Notes: generated by a model from the sequence alone, not told the origin. A stretch of DNA of 43,211 nt from Bacteroidota bacterium (GCA_030706385.1 JAUZOQ010000021.1:1-43211); one strand, 5' to 3'. Shown: positions 1 to 8,592, counted from the first letter of the stretch. Made by a program: numbers and translations.

Positions 1-1479
1 ACCAAGTGATTTATCGGCAGCTTCCGGCATAATGGCAGCAACATCTTTTCCCGGCTGATACCAGAAGATCAATCCGTCATCATAAGTAATGCCATCTTGC
101 GGATTGAGATGTTCCGAGGTTTTTTCCCGTACCTGAATTGGGATCAGACGGTTCAGACTGCCGCTGACATCTTCCATCCCTTTCATTGCTTCTTTGATCT
201 TTTCATTGGCAAGTTGCAGGATGGAATCGAGGTTCAAGTGCTTAATCTGTGAATGCAATTCCTGCATTTGTACCTGGGATTTCTCTATTGCATACTTCAC
301 AGCTTTATTCGCCTCTTTGAAAATAGAATCAAGATCGATTTTCCTGAGTTCGTTCGTCGCTTCCTGAATCTGGATTTGCGCTTCTTTCATGGCATCCGGT
401 ACAGCCTGTTCAGATTTACTGTTCAGTGAATCTTTGCGGAGGACTTTCTGCATTTTCATGAAGACCATTTTTTTCGGTTTCCCGGGTGCAGAACCAACGC
501 TATCGGTATTGACCATAATATCTATGTTATTCGTACTGTGATTTTCTCCAGTCGAGTCAATTGTGATATTCGTATTGATCAGGATATCCTTGTGAAATAC
601 ATGGTGGCCGGATGTAGAATCGAGATTGCCGATAGTAAGTTTATCGAGATCAGCATCATCGCCACCAACCTGAATGTTGGCAATGTTTACAGCGTCTTCG
701 AGATTGGACGAATTGTCATCATCATTATCGGCATCGTTATGCATCCGATGTTCATTGATCTCCATGCTGCGCATTTTCGTCCCGTCTATATTGCTCGTAA
801 ACTGCATGAGACGTTTATTACCTTTGGAATCGGTAACGATGAGAGGAGCGAAAGAGGGAACATCGGAGGATGTACTTTCTTTATCGCCACCAATGATTAC
901 TCCCCACGATTTCCGTGGAAAGCTAATGGTAAAGACTTTTCCATTCTCATTTTTTTGGGTAAAACTTACGGTGCCATCATCCTTTTTTGAAATGCCCATT
1001 TTCGCATACTTCTCCGGAGCAAGCGTTACCGCCTTGATACCAGTGACCTTCAAAGGTGTCGGTACCGAAGGTGGTAAGGGCGGAATAAGGGGAATAGGAG
1101 GAGTCGGAGGTGTCGGAGGAGTTGGCACATCGTCGCCATTCTCGTTGGGAATGATGAGTAGCTTCTGTGTGGCATTCGGGTTTTCCTTCTGATCAACAAA
1201 CGTTGCTGAAGAAGCTAATGACGGAGTTGATACTTGGGTGGCCGAAGTTCCTGAAGTGCTCGAGATTTGCGGAGATCCGCTCAATGCCAGGTAACCAATG
1301 AATGCTGAGGCAGCGAGTCCGATGGTAGTCATGATAATTCCTTTCGGTGAATAAATGAATGACGCAGGCTGCACTTGTTCTGCCTTACGGAGAAGTTCGC
1401 GGGCATTCTCTTCTGAAATAACAGGCTGTTCCTGCCGTGCTGCGGCAAAAAGATCATCGAGATGTTTATTGCTATTCAT
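1..1479 (-). CDS. Membrane-anchored putative anti-sigma / sigma-operon partner protein (partial, runs off left edge)
   Basis: The frame is open from an ATG at 1479 to base 1 (493 codons, no stop), so the C-terminus is missing. The N-terminal ~45 residues are charged and presumably cytoplasmic. A hydrophobic stretch at about residues 48-65 looks like a single membrane span. It is followed by a Ser/Thr-rich linker and a proline-rich tract of repeated PPT/PPI units at about residues 117-140. The rest, presumably periplasmic, has an Asp/Asn-rich segment and alternating-charge helices rich in Gln, Lys and Glu. The start lies 11 bases after the stop of the ECF sigma gene, which makes the two an operon; that position is typical of anti-sigma factors. 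No canonical zinc-binding anti-sigma (ZAS) motif was recognised, so the anti-sigma role is inferred from context and topology. Confidence 0.72.
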   Translation of the reverse strand, partial: MNSNKHLDDLFAAARQEQPVISEENARELLRKAEQVQPASFIYSPKGIIMTTIGLAASAFIGYLALSGSPQISSTSGTSATQVSTPSLASSATFVDQKENPNATQKLLIIPNENGDDVPTPPTPPTPPIPLIPPLPPSVPTPLKVTGIKAVTLAPEKYAKMGISKKDDGTVSFTQKNENGKVFTISFPRKSWGVIIGGDKESTSSDVPSFAPLIVTDSKGNKRLMQFTSNIDGTKMRSMEINEHRMHNDADNDDDNSSNLEDAVNIANIQVGGDDADLDKLTIGNLDSTSGHHVFHKDILINTNITIDSTGENHSTNNIDIMVNTDSVGSAPGKPKKMVFMKMQKVLRKDSLNSKSEQAVPDAMKEAQIQIQEATNELRKIDLDSIFKEANKAVKYAIEKSQVQMQELHSQIKHLNLDSILQLANEKIKEAMKGMEDVSGSLNRLIPIQVREKTSEHLNPQDGITYDDGLIFWYQPGKDVAAIMPEAADKSLG

Positions 1480-1490
1480 AGGATGTTCCA

Positions 1491-2090
1491 TTATTTCATA
1501 CTTCTTCTAATAGAGGAATTGGCGAAATTGTATCCGGTCTGGCCGATCGATTGCGAAGGTGCCGGAATGACATTTCGCGGTTTCAGATCGGCTCCGAGCA
1601 GCTTTGCAAGTTTTTGCCGGCCTCGCGCAATGCGCGATTTCACTCCGGAGAGACTTCCGCCTTGAATGAGGCGAATCTCCTCGAGCGAAAGCCCGGATAT
1701 CTCGAACATAACGATCGCCTCTCGTTGCGATGCGGGTAATTTCCTCAGCGCAGCATAGAGAAGATCGATCTCCGCACTCAGATCGGGTGCAGGATTCGGA
1801 TCGCGGATCTCAAGAGCAAGCTCGGAATCATAGGCGACTTTCCGTTTATTCCGCCAATGCCATCGTTTATTCAGGCGTGTGGCAGTCGTGAACAGATAGC
1901 TTGAGAAGCTCTTCTCATCGCCGGTGATCGTAGCAAAATGCTCGTAGGTGATCAGTATCGCCTCGCTAACAAGATCGAGAGCGGTTTCCCGGTCCCGGGT
2001 GATTGCGCGGCAATACCTTGCCAATCCGGGTCGGATCGGCTCCAGTAGTTCCAAAAAACGCCGTTGTTCCTCTTCTAAGAGAAAACTCAT
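1491..2090 (-). CDS. ECF-type RNA polymerase sigma factor (sigma-70 family)
   Basis: At 199 residues this is the usual length for an extracytoplasmic-function sigma factor. Region 2 covers roughly residues 20-85 and includes the core-binding and -10 recognition segment around YLFTTATRLNKRWHWRNKR. Region 4 covers about residues 115-165: LPASQREAIVMFE, then a helix-turn-helix in which LSLEEIRLIQGGSLSGVKSR would contact the -35 element. A Pro/Ser/Gln-rich tail of ~30 residues follows region 4 and is longer than usual. The protein would direct RNA polymerase to a stress or envelope regulon. The gene just downstream encodes a single-span membrane protein that probably holds it inactive. No clear Shine-Dalgarno precedes the ATG. 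The family assignment is firm; the regulon is unknown. Confidence 0.93.
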   Translation of the reverse strand: MSFLLEEEQRRFLELLEPIRPGLARYCRAITRDRETALDLVSEAILITYEHFATITGDEKSFSSYLFTTATRLNKRWHWRNKRKVAYDSELALEIRDPNPAPDLSAEIDLLYAALRKLPASQREAIVMFEISGLSLEEIRLIQGGSLSGVKSRIARGRQKLAKLLGADLKPRNVIPAPSQSIGQTGYNFANSSIRRSMK

Positions 2091-2219
2091 GCAGTGTTAT
2101 AAGTAAAAGTAGCCGCGCGGTTACAATGGGTAAGAGACAGAAGGAGGATAAAAGTCGCAGGTGATCAGAACTATGTGACTGCGGGGAGACCGAGATGGGC
2201 GAATCTACGAAATCCCGAT

Positions 2220-2954
2220 CTATTTTCTCCCCACATGCATCGTCACGATACCTGCGGAGAGGTCTTTCCATTCGGTTTGGGAAAAGCCTGCGGTCTGTAG
2301 CATCTTCATGATCTCTTCTCGTTCGGGGAAGCGTTGGATGGAGTCGGGTAGGTATCTGTAGGCCTCAGTATTTCTGGAGATCGTTTTGCCAAGAAGAGGA
2401 AGAATGGCACGGGAGTAAAATGCATAGAGCTGTTTCATCGGAACGGTGCGCGGCTTCGAGAGTTCGAGGTTGACAAAAATGCCTCCAGGCTTTAGGACTC
2501 GGGCGATCTCCTTAAAGGCAACTTCAAGCCGCGTGAAATTTCTTGTCGCAAAACCGATCGTTACGGCATCGAACGTGCCGTCGGGAAATGATAACGCTTC
2601 AACGTCACCTTCTCCGATAGTGATCGATGCTTTGCGCTCGGCGATCTTCTGTTCGAAAATCTCCAGCATGGGTTTTGCAAGATCGATTCCGGTTATCTTC
2701 GCATTTGGTATCTGCCGCAATATTTCAAATGAGAGATCTCCTGTGCCGCAGGCAATATCAAGAATTCGAGGCTCTGCAATTCCGGCTACATGCTTTTTGA
2801 TCAATCCCGCTGCTTTTCGACGCCAGCGATAGTCCATTCCGAAGGAGAGGAAATGATTGAGGAAATCATATCGGCCGGCAATATCCGAGAACATCGTGCG
2901 GACATACGATTTCTTCTCATCGGCAGTCGTGAAATCAAACTGAGTTTCCGGCAT
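2220..2954 (-). CDS. menG: Demethylmenaquinone (ubiquinone/menaquinone biosynthesis) methyltransferase
   Basis: This is a 244-residue class I SAM-dependent methyltransferase of the UbiE/MenG family. It performs the last step of menaquinone synthesis, C-methylation of demethylmenaquinone. Family signatures are visible: the N-terminal MFSDIAGRYDFLNHFLSFGMDYRWRR block (positions 21-46), SAM-binding motif I ILDIACGTGDLS (64-75), and the later blocks VTIGFATRNF and RVLKPGG. The C-terminal YRYLPDSIQRFPEREE region is also typical. Its ATG overlaps the stop of the upstream LD-carboxypeptidase gene as TAATG, so translation is probably coupled. In an FCB-type organism the substrate is most likely demethylmenaquinone rather than a ubiquinone precursor, which is why menG is preferred over ubiE. 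Confidence 0.95.
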   Translation of the reverse strand: MPETQFDFTTADEKKSYVRTMFSDIAGRYDFLNHFLSFGMDYRWRRKAAGLIKKHVAGIAEPRILDIACGTGDLSFEILRQIPNAKITGIDLAKPMLEIFEQKIAERKASITIGEGDVEALSFPDGTFDAVTIGFATRNFTRLEVAFKEIARVLKPGGIFVNLELSKPRTVPMKQLYAFYSRAILPLLGKTISRNTEAYRYLPDSIQRFPEREEIMKMLQTAGFSQTEWKDLSAGIVTMHVGRK

Positions 2955-3889
2955 TACGAAAGTACAGATTCTGTGATCGAAACATGTTTATCGTCAACTC
3001 TCAATTTCGCTCCGTAAGGAATCGTCCACTGTCGCGGAATGTGGCCGAAGGGAAGATTCGAAAGCACGGGGATTCCGAGCTTGCCAAAATAATCACCAAA
3101 TACTTGAGGCACTGTCAATGAAGGCTTTCCTTTCTTCGCTTCGCATTCGGTAAATTGACCGAGCAAGATCGCCTTTGCCGAATCAAGGGCCCCGGCAGCT
3201 TGAAGTTGTGCGAAGTACCGATCGATCCGGTAGGGCTCTTCACCGACATCTTCGAAGAGGAGAATGCGATCATTCAGCGGAGGGACGAAAGGTGTACCCA
3301 TGATGGATGAGAAAACGGTAAGTGTTCCGCCGATCATCCTGCCTTCAACCGGTTCAAATCGCGCCTTGCCCAATAATTTTATTTCTCCGCTAGCAGCAGG
3401 AAGTTTTCCATACGGTTTGTTCGAGGTAATTGATCGCCACATACATTCCTCGGCGAATGGGTCGAAGCCATCCCAGATATCTACTCCGGGCATCGGCCCG
3501 AAGAAGAGCGATTGCAGCCCAGTCTTTTTGAAGATGGCACTGAAGAGAGCAGTGGCATCGCTATAACCGACAAAAATTTTCGGATTGCGTTTGACGAGAT
3601 CGTAATCAACGAAGGGCAGCAAACGGATGGTGCCATATCCGCCTCGAATGAAAAAGATCGCCTTCACTTTTTTATTGGCGATCATTTTATGAAGATCGTC
3701 CAGCCGTTCTTTATCGGAGCCTGCAAGATAGCCGCGTTCACGTTCGATATGCTTACCGAGCAGCACCGTATACCCAAGCTGCTCGAAATATCGAACACTC
3801 TTCGATATCTTTTCGGCAGTTTGCGGAGTACTGGCCGGAGCTATGAATGCAATGGTATCGCCGGAAGTAAGAGCTTTTGCTTTGAGCAT
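2954..3889 (-). CDS. Muramoyltetrapeptide LD-carboxypeptidase (peptidase family S66)
   Basis: This cytoplasmic serine peptidase family removes the terminal D-Ala from muropeptide tetrapeptides during peptidoglycan recycling; the immunity protein MccF belongs to the same family. Evidence: the N-terminal LTSGDTIAFIAPAS block, the FFIRGGYGTIRLLP motif (~79-92), the nucleophile elbow FVGYSDATALF with Ser110, the glutamate block LLFEDVGEEPYRIDR, and a C-terminal His in the segment NLPFGHIPRQWTIPYG. The Ser-Glu-His triad therefore appears complete. An in-frame ATG at 3943 would add 18 residues unlike the family, so the ATG at 3889 was chosen; it gives 311 residues, the usual length. The stop overlaps the menG start (TAATG). 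Cell-wall recycling and quinone synthesis are not obviously linked. Confidence 0.9.
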   Translation of the reverse strand: MLKAKALTSGDTIAFIAPASTPQTAEKISKSVRYFEQLGYTVLLGKHIERERGYLAGSDKERLDDLHKMIANKKVKAIFFIRGGYGTIRLLPFVDYDLVKRNPKIFVGYSDATALFSAIFKKTGLQSLFFGPMPGVDIWDGFDPFAEECMWRSITSNKPYGKLPAASGEIKLLGKARFEPVEGRMIGGTLTVFSSIMGTPFVPPLNDRILLFEDVGEEPYRIDRYFAQLQAAGALDSAKAILLGQFTECEAKKGKPSLTVPQVFGDYFGKLGIPVLSNLPFGHIPRQWTIPYGAKLRVDDKHVSITESVLS

Positions 3890-4020
3890 AAGGTAACGTG
3901 AGTATCCGCCATGATTGTAGCTAAGCGGCAGGACGTAAAACACAGTTTGGTGTAAGATTATCGCAACTCAGGTAGTGGGAATGGGCTGCGGTTTCGGAAA
4001 ATCAGAAACTCCAACCCTCT

Positions 4021-5046
4021 TCAGCCGGCAACTTCAACAGCCGAGGATCTCTTTGCAACGATCGCCTTTAGCTCATGGCCAATTCCGATCATTGTCCGGT
4101 GATCGAGGGGATACTCGAGAACAACATGTAAAAGGCTCAGGAAGTATAATACCTGCAGGCCTATAAAGTAATCGTAGTAGTAGAGACCGAGGGAAGCGAT
4201 CCATAAAATGAAAACAATTGCAAGGCTTTTCTTCGGGATCAGATGCCATTTGATGATCGAAGTTTTCGAAAACCAATTAAGAAAATGGTAGGTGTAACTG
4301 AAAGCTATCAAACGCATGACGATGATGCCCGTGTTCGACGAAAAGAGAATCTCGGCCAATCCCTGAGTATTGAAGCTTACTTTCTGCAATCCAAGAACAT
4401 TCATCAGATCCAGATTCAGCCCTGCGAAATATTGATAGCTCGATTTCACATAGTAGCTTAAGCTTCTATCCATCTGCGGATCGGGAGTGATCGAAAAAAT
4501 GAGAATGGTGCAGATCACGAAGACAACGAGTGAAAGAATCCCCGTTGTGCTCTTATGCCGGAGGGCTCCGTAAAGGATAAAGCAACCGGTAAATATGTAA
4601 ACATGAACAATTGTCGGAATGAGATTGGCAAATACCATTCCGAAAAAATCAAGTCTCGAAAGCAGCACAGAACTTGCTCCGATAACAAGAAGAGCTGCTA
4701 TCTTATGCCAGGTTTTCTTCATCGTCGTCATCGCTAATGCGCCGAAAAAAGCGACGAAGGCGAGGCTGGACATAATTTCGATAAGTCCTGCTCGCTGAGA
4801 ATGCTGATCGAGCGTCAGATAATGAAAGAGTGCGATCGAGCAGCAAAGTGCTGCGAGCATGAGATAGTCATATTTGCCACTCGTAAAATATTTCTTACCG
4901 TGCAGCCAGGGAATCTCCGTAAAATAATGGAGCGGGCCGAGGACGGCGAAGGAAAACAGGAAAAGCTGAAAAGGGAATAGAAATGCCAGAAGGCATGAGA
5001 GAAGCATGAGCCCAATGTTCAGGCCGTCAATGGATCTTGTTGTCAC
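4021..5046 (-). CDS. Polytopic membrane protein with conserved-looking histidine motifs, function unknown
   Basis: This 341-residue protein has about eight to ten hydrophobic segments and no signal peptide distinct from the first span. Histidines and acidic residues cluster at the ends of predicted spans: LHYFTEIPWLH (~38-48), LFHYLTLDQHS (~74-84), VHVYIFTG (~147-154), YHFLNWFSKTSIIKWH (~255-270), and a C-terminal HVVLEYPLDHRTMIGIGHE. Such spacing is typical of integral membrane enzymes that bind metal or haem through His, but no named family was recognised with certainty. Brp/Blh carotenoid dioxygenases have His-rich membrane segments in a broadly similar way; the resemblance is only superficial here. 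The gene stands alone on the minus strand, with an OM barrel gene upstream. Confidence 0.75.
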   Translation of the reverse strand: MTTRSIDGLNIGLMLLSCLLAFLFPFQLFLFSFAVLGPLHYFTEIPWLHGKKYFTSGKYDYLMLAALCCSIALFHYLTLDQHSQRAGLIEIMSSLAFVAFFGALAMTTMKKTWHKIAALLVIGASSVLLSRLDFFGMVFANLIPTIVHVYIFTGCFILYGALRHKSTTGILSLVVFVICTILIFSITPDPQMDRSLSYYVKSSYQYFAGLNLDLMNVLGLQKVSFNTQGLAEILFSSNTGIIVMRLIAFSYTYHFLNWFSKTSIIKWHLIPKKSLAIVFILWIASLGLYYYDYFIGLQVLYFLSLLHVVLEYPLDHRTMIGIGHELKAIVAKRSSAVEVAG

Positions 5047-5127
5047 ACTGAACTAACCGTGGAGAAAGAGCGAAAAGTTCGAAAATGCTATACAATGCGC
5101 TTTCTCTTGTCCATTGCCCATTGATCG

Positions 5128-5715
5128 TTAAAAATTGCCGCCCAAGATGAGATACAATGCACGGAATTGTGTACCGCCGGTACTCTTGAAGAAATCGGTC
5201 AGGCCCCATTCATATTCAAGATCGAACTTCAGGAAGAGCACTCTGACGCCGCCTCCGATTATTGCCGCTGTTCGTGCGAAATTAATATCGTTCTTTGTAA
5301 ATGCCGGTCCCGTGCCTGCTGTGATCTCATCGGTATAGCTGACGAGAAAGGATTCCGAAAGCCCGGCCCGGACTTCAACGTTTACCGGAGCCTCTTCGAA
5401 AACTTTCAATCCTACCTGGAGCGGAACACGAATATAATTCGAACGCATTTTATGATCGGTACCATTATCAAGCTGAAGGGTACTTCCGTATGAGGCAAAT
5501 TCGACTGCCGGTTCGAAGAAGAAATTCGTTCCAAGGCTTCCTCGGACTCCGAGCATATATCCCAGGCTAGAAACAGCATCGCCAAGCGGAGGTACTTTAT
5601 TGAAATAGGCGAAATTTATTCCGCCGATTATTCCGTACTCCATTTGAGCATGCGCTACCGGTGCAATGGATCCGAGGAGTAAGAAGAGTGCTAAAGCGAT
5701 TTTTTTCATAGACAT
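5128..5715 (-). CDS. Outer-membrane beta-barrel protein (PorT/OmpA-barrel-like)
   Basis: The 195-residue protein begins MSMKKIALALFLLLGSIAP, a lysine-led hydrophobic signal peptide ending near AHA. The mature part starts MEYGIIGGINFAYF and shows alternating amphipathic strands with aromatic residues at their ends: GYMLGVRGSLGTNFFFEPAVEF, IRVPLQVGLKVF, VNVEVRAGLSESF, AAIIGGGVRVLFLKFDLEYEWGL. It ends LYLILGGNF, a C-terminal aromatic typical of BAM substrates. This pattern matches the eight-strand 'outer membrane protein beta-barrel' families common in Bacteroidota. Translation could start at either of two nearby ATGs (5715 or 5709). A specific function cannot be assigned. Confidence 0.82.
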   Translation of the reverse strand: MSMKKIALALFLLLGSIAPVAHAQMEYGIIGGINFAYFNKVPPLGDAVSSLGYMLGVRGSLGTNFFFEPAVEFASYGSTLQLDNGTDHKMRSNYIRVPLQVGLKVFEEAPVNVEVRAGLSESFLVSYTDEITAGTGPAFTKNDINFARTAAIIGGGVRVLFLKFDLEYEWGLTDFFKSTGGTQFRALYLILGGNF

Positions 5716-5875
5716 ATACTATTAAATAACCATTAGATTGGGGAAGATACAATCATTGTGCCAAGTTCGGGGGATCAAGAATCGAAAGGGGACTGATTGG
5801 CGAGATTCGACATTGAAACACGAAGAATTAAGCCGAAAGTTCTGGGTTTTCTCCAATTAGCAGGGATGAAAAATG

Positions 5876-5910
5876 AAAAAAGAGGCAAAGACAACAGTCT
5901 TTGCCTCTTT
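5876..5910 (-). terminator. Rho-independent terminator of the lipoprotein gene
   Basis: A perfect 14-bp inverted repeat, AAAGAGGCAAAGAC / GTCTTTGCCTCTTT, with a 4-base loop lies 18 bases past the stop of the 5928-6545 gene. On the minus strand it is followed directly by a T run, the classic intrinsic terminator layout. Confidence 0.88.
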
Positions 5911-5927
5911 CAAATACCATTAGTACG

Positions 5928-6545
5928 CTACTTGATCGTATAGCTAGTCAGCTGTGAAGAGCCGAGACTTCCAAGATCGGCGTCAATGAGGCCGATACCT
6001 TGAGCATAATAATACTCTCCGGTACTTGTTTGCACGACAACACCATTGAAGGTTGAAGAATAATCAAGGTGCACATCGATAACATTCTTGTACGTTTTGC
6101 CCAGAACGATATGTGTCATGCCTTGCTTTGCATTCGTGAAAGCATAGTGCGTCGCCAATCCATTATTCGTGATATCCCATGCCCAGGTAGAGCCGGGAGC
6201 TTCATTGACTCCGATGAACTCTCCGGCGACCGGTTGACCCGAAGGACTGAAGTTGATGTACGTTGTACCGGACTTCCTGACAAATCCTCTGCCGGATGAA
6301 GCCGTGTTATTGATGATCTTCCATGAGTGCCCGTTGAATGTTGTATCACCGACGATTGAAACGGTATAGTCGGCAAAGCCTGTATAATGCCATGATGAAC
6401 CCGTCGAAAGCGGGAAATAGGACGTTGAATCTGTTGCGTTAGACTCTGTACTATTGTTATTAGTCGTAGGCGCAGTTGGGCTGCTGCTGCAACCAACCAA
6501 AAAAGTGAATGCGGCGAGAGCCAGAAGGCGGAATGAATTTTTCAT
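5928..6545 (-). CDS. Secreted lipoprotein, function unknown
   Basis: The 205-residue protein starts MKNSFRLLALAAFTFLVGCSSS, a signal peptide with a lipobox (LVGC) giving the lipidated Cys at about position 19. A low-complexity Ser/Thr/Asn/Pro linker follows, then a beta-rich domain beginning TSYFPLSTGSSWHYTGF. The 'YFPL..G..W.Y' opening followed by short strands is often seen in Bacteroidota surface lipoproteins of unknown role. No catalytic motif was seen. The gene has its own TAnnTTTG element upstream (6577-6584) and its own terminator downstream, so it is probably monocistronic. Confidence 0.82.
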   Translation of the reverse strand: MKNSFRLLALAAFTFLVGCSSSPTAPTTNNNSTESNATDSTSYFPLSTGSSWHYTGFADYTVSIVGDTTFNGHSWKIINNTASSGRGFVRKSGTTYINFSPSGQPVAGEFIGVNEAPGSTWAWDITNNGLATHYAFTNAKQGMTHIVLGKTYKNVIDVHLDYSSTFNGVVVQTSTGEYYYAQGIGLIDADLGSLGSSQLTSYTIK

Positions 6546-6576
6546 GATGTAGTAGAATAAGATGAATAGGAAAGTT

Positions 6577-6584
6577 CAAATATA
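6577..6584 (-). promoter_or_regulatory. Candidate Bacteroidota-type -7 element (TATATTTG)
   Basis: On the minus strand the bases read TATATTTG, an exact match to TAnnTTTG, about 31 bases upstream of the lipoprotein ATG at 6545. A -33 TTG is not clear. Confidence 0.5.
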
Positions 6585-6667
6585 CGATTGAAATCGACGT
6601 TCCACAGTATACTGTGGGATCCGATCACCTTATTCCAGAATCACATCAACTCTATCGAGACGATGCT

Positions 6668-6871
6668 TCACACTGTCGGCGATGTCGGCAAGCCGGCCGC
6701 ACCGATATCGCCGCGCATTTGGCGCTCTTCATCGTCAAGCCTGAGCCCTGGCCTGCTATGACGCAGCTTGTGATCTTCTAACTTACTGATGGAGTTGAAC
6801 TTCTCGCCACAGATGTCGCAAACAAATTCTTCGGTTTCGATAATTGGAGATTCTTTTTCTTTCGTTTCCAT
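6668..6871 (-). CDS. Small C2H2 zinc-finger protein
   Basis: This 67-residue protein (from the ATG at 6871) contains one perfect C2H2 finger: FVCDICGEKFNSISKLEDHK continuing to LRH, i.e. C-x2-C-x12-H-x3-H with C18, C21, H34 and H38 and the hydrophobic F/L core positions in place. An acidic N-terminal segment precedes the finger and a basic/acidic tail (RPGLRLDDEERQMRGD) follows it. Single C2H2 fingers are typical of eukaryotes but occur sparsely in bacteria, for example in the Ros/MucR family and in archaeal or Bacteroidota small proteins. It could bind DNA, RNA or a protein. An ATG at 6892 would add seven residues; the inner start has a TACGACTATG context seen at two other starts in this window. 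It reads divergently from carB. Confidence 0.72.
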   Translation of the reverse strand: METKEKESPIIETEEFVCDICGEKFNSISKLEDHKLRHSRPGLRLDDEERQMRGDIGAAGLPTSPTV

Positions 6872-7037
6872 AGTCGTAATTTGATTTATCATTGTACAAA
6901 AGAGGAGAGTTTACATTCGTGAATTTGGAATGCAATAGTTGTTCCACAGTGAAGCATTTGAATACGTCTAAGGTCTTACAAGTATCTTCTTAATCCCACA
7001 ATCTCCTCAAATCGTGGTTCAGACGGCTCAGTCTCCG

Positions 7038-7045
7038 TAAATTTG
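7038..7045 (+). promoter_or_regulatory. Candidate -7 element (TAAATTTG) for carB
   Basis: TAAATTTG matches TAnnTTTG exactly and ends only 7 bases before the carB ATG at 7053. Transcription would start within a few bases of the start codon, implying an almost leaderless mRNA. The -33 TTG is weak (TGG at about 7015). Confidence 0.5.
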
Positions 7046-7052
7046 CATAACT

Positions 7053-8540
7053 ATGCCGAAACGGACTGATATTAAATCCATACTCATTATTGGCTCGGGA
7101 CCTATTGTCATCGGGCAGGGCTGCGAATTTGATTACTCCGGTGCTCAGGCCTGCAAGGTCCTGCGCCAGGAAGGATACCGGGTGATCCTGATCAATTCCA
7201 ATCCTGCAACGATCATGACCGATCCGGAAATGGCCGATGCTACCTACATCGAGCCGATCACTCCGGAATATATCGAAGCCATTATCGCGAAAGAACGGCC
7301 CGATGCTATCCTCCCAACCATGGGCGGGCAGACGGCGCTGAACGCTGCGATGAAATTGAATGAACTCGGCATTCTCGAGAAGTACGGAGTCGAACTTATC
7401 GGTGCAAAACCCGATGCCATTAAGCGTGCCGAAGATCGCGAAGAATTCTTGGCAACTATGACGGCCATAGGACTCGAAATGGCGCGGGGCGGATTTGTGA
7501 AAACGACGGATGAAGCGATGCAGCTTATCGATTTAGTCGGCTTTCCTGCAATTATCCGTCCAAGCTTCACACTTGGCGGAACAGGCGGCGGCATTGCCTG
7601 GAATCTCGAGGAATTCCGGGACATCGTGCAGAAAGGTTTGGATGCTTCTCCGGTAACGCAAGTGCTGGTCGAAGAATCGGTGATCGGCTGGAAAGAATTT
7701 GAATTGGAAGTGATGCGCGATATGGCCGATAACGTCGTCATCATCTGCTCGATCGAAAATTTCGATCCGATGGGAGTGCATACGGGGGATTCGATCACCG
7801 TGGCTCCGGCACAGACACTCTCGGATAAAGAATATCAGAAGATGCGCGATGCTGCGATCAAGGTTATCCGCGCTATCGGAGTGGATACGGGAGGATCGAA
7901 TATTCAATTTGCCGTTAATCCCGCCGATGGCAGAATGCTCGTCATCGAAATGAATCCGCGCGTATCGCGTTCATCGGCTCTTGCTTCGAAGGCAACAGGT
8001 TTTCCGATCGCAAAGATCGCAGCCAAGCTTGCAGTGGGCTACTCGCTCGATGAAATTCCCAATGACATCACGAAGCTTACACCGTCCTGTTTCGAGCCAA
8101 CGATCGACTATTGTGTTGTAAAAATACCGCGCTGGGATTTCGAGAAGTTCAAGGGTATCGAAGCGACGAGTTCACAACTTGGAGTGCAGATGAAATCCGT
8201 CGGTGAAGTCATGGCCTTCGGCAGAACATTTAAGGAAGCATTCCAAAAAGCAATTCGATCACTCGAGCAAAGCAGATATGGCCTCGGCTCCGATGGCAAG
8301 GATGAGTTCGAGATCGATGAGATGTCCGATGTGGAAAAGATACGCACGATGGAGATCATCCGCGAGCGCCTCGGTCAGCGCCGCAGCGATATGATCTTCA
8401 CGATCCGATATGCAATGAAGCTTGGTATGAGCCGCGAACAGATCTTTGACATTACGAAGATCGACCCCTGGTTTCTCAATCAGTTAGAACAAATCGTCAG
8501 AAGAGAAGGTGAGTTGAGACAGGCCGCAGCGCTTGTCTGA
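7053..8540 (+). CDS. carB: Carbamoyl-phosphate synthase large subunit, N-terminal half (split CarB)
   Basis: The large subunit of carbamoyl-phosphate synthase uses bicarbonate, ATP and ammonia to make carbamoyl phosphate for arginine and pyrimidine synthesis. This 495-residue ORF matches the N-terminal carboxyphosphate synthetic component. It starts [20 protein letters not shown], then [17 protein letters not shown] (PreATP-grasp), the ATP-grasp [16 protein letters not shown] loop, [20 protein letters not shown], the metal-binding [20 protein letters not shown], and the start of the oligomerisation domain to about position 495. A full CarB has about 1,070 residues with a second ATP-grasp half. 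Here a TGA ends the protein within the oligomerisation region, and the following 200 bases do not encode the missing half in any frame I could recognise. Split CarB genes are known in some archaea and in Aquifex, so a partner gene elsewhere is expected. The ORF itself is intact. Confidence 0.92.
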   Translation: MPKRTDIKSILIIGSGPIVIGQGCEFDYSGAQACKVLRQEGYRVILINSNPATIMTDPEMADATYIEPITPEYIEAIIAKERPDAILPTMGGQTALNAAMKLNELGILEKYGVELIGAKPDAIKRAEDREEFLATMTAIGLEMARGGFVKTTDEAMQLIDLVGFPAIIRPSFTLGGTGGGIAWNLEEFRDIVQKGLDASPVTQVLVEESVIGWKEFELEVMRDMADNVVIICSIENFDPMGVHTGDSITVAPAQTLSDKEYQKMRDAAIKVIRAIGVDTGGSNIQFAVNPADGRMLVIEMNPRVSRSSALASKATGFPIAKIAAKLAVGYSLDEIPNDITKLTPSCFEPTIDYCVVKIPRWDFEKFKGIEATSSQLGVQMKSVGEVMAFGRTFKEAFQKAIRSLEQSRYGLGSDGKDEFEIDEMSDVEKIRTMEIIRERLGQRRSDMIFTIRYAMKLGMSREQIFDITKIDPWFLNQLEQIVRREGELRQAAALV

Positions 8541-8568
8541 ACTCGGATTCGTCGGATTATTGGATCAG

Positions 8569-8592
8569 CCGGATACAGGAACTTCCATCCGG
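8569..8592 (+). terminator. Weak hairpin after carB half-gene
   Basis: CCGGAT and ATCCGG form a 6-bp stem with a 12-base loop, followed by a T-rich tail (taaatttctttct). It may end the carB transcript. The rest of the 8541-8741 gap shows nothing else recognisable. Confidence 0.3.

Noticed and set aside
538-1192. Two overlapping plus-strand frames in the first kilobase
   Set aside because: They lie opposite the partial anti-sigma-like gene, whose frame is open throughout and has a coherent membrane and linker design.
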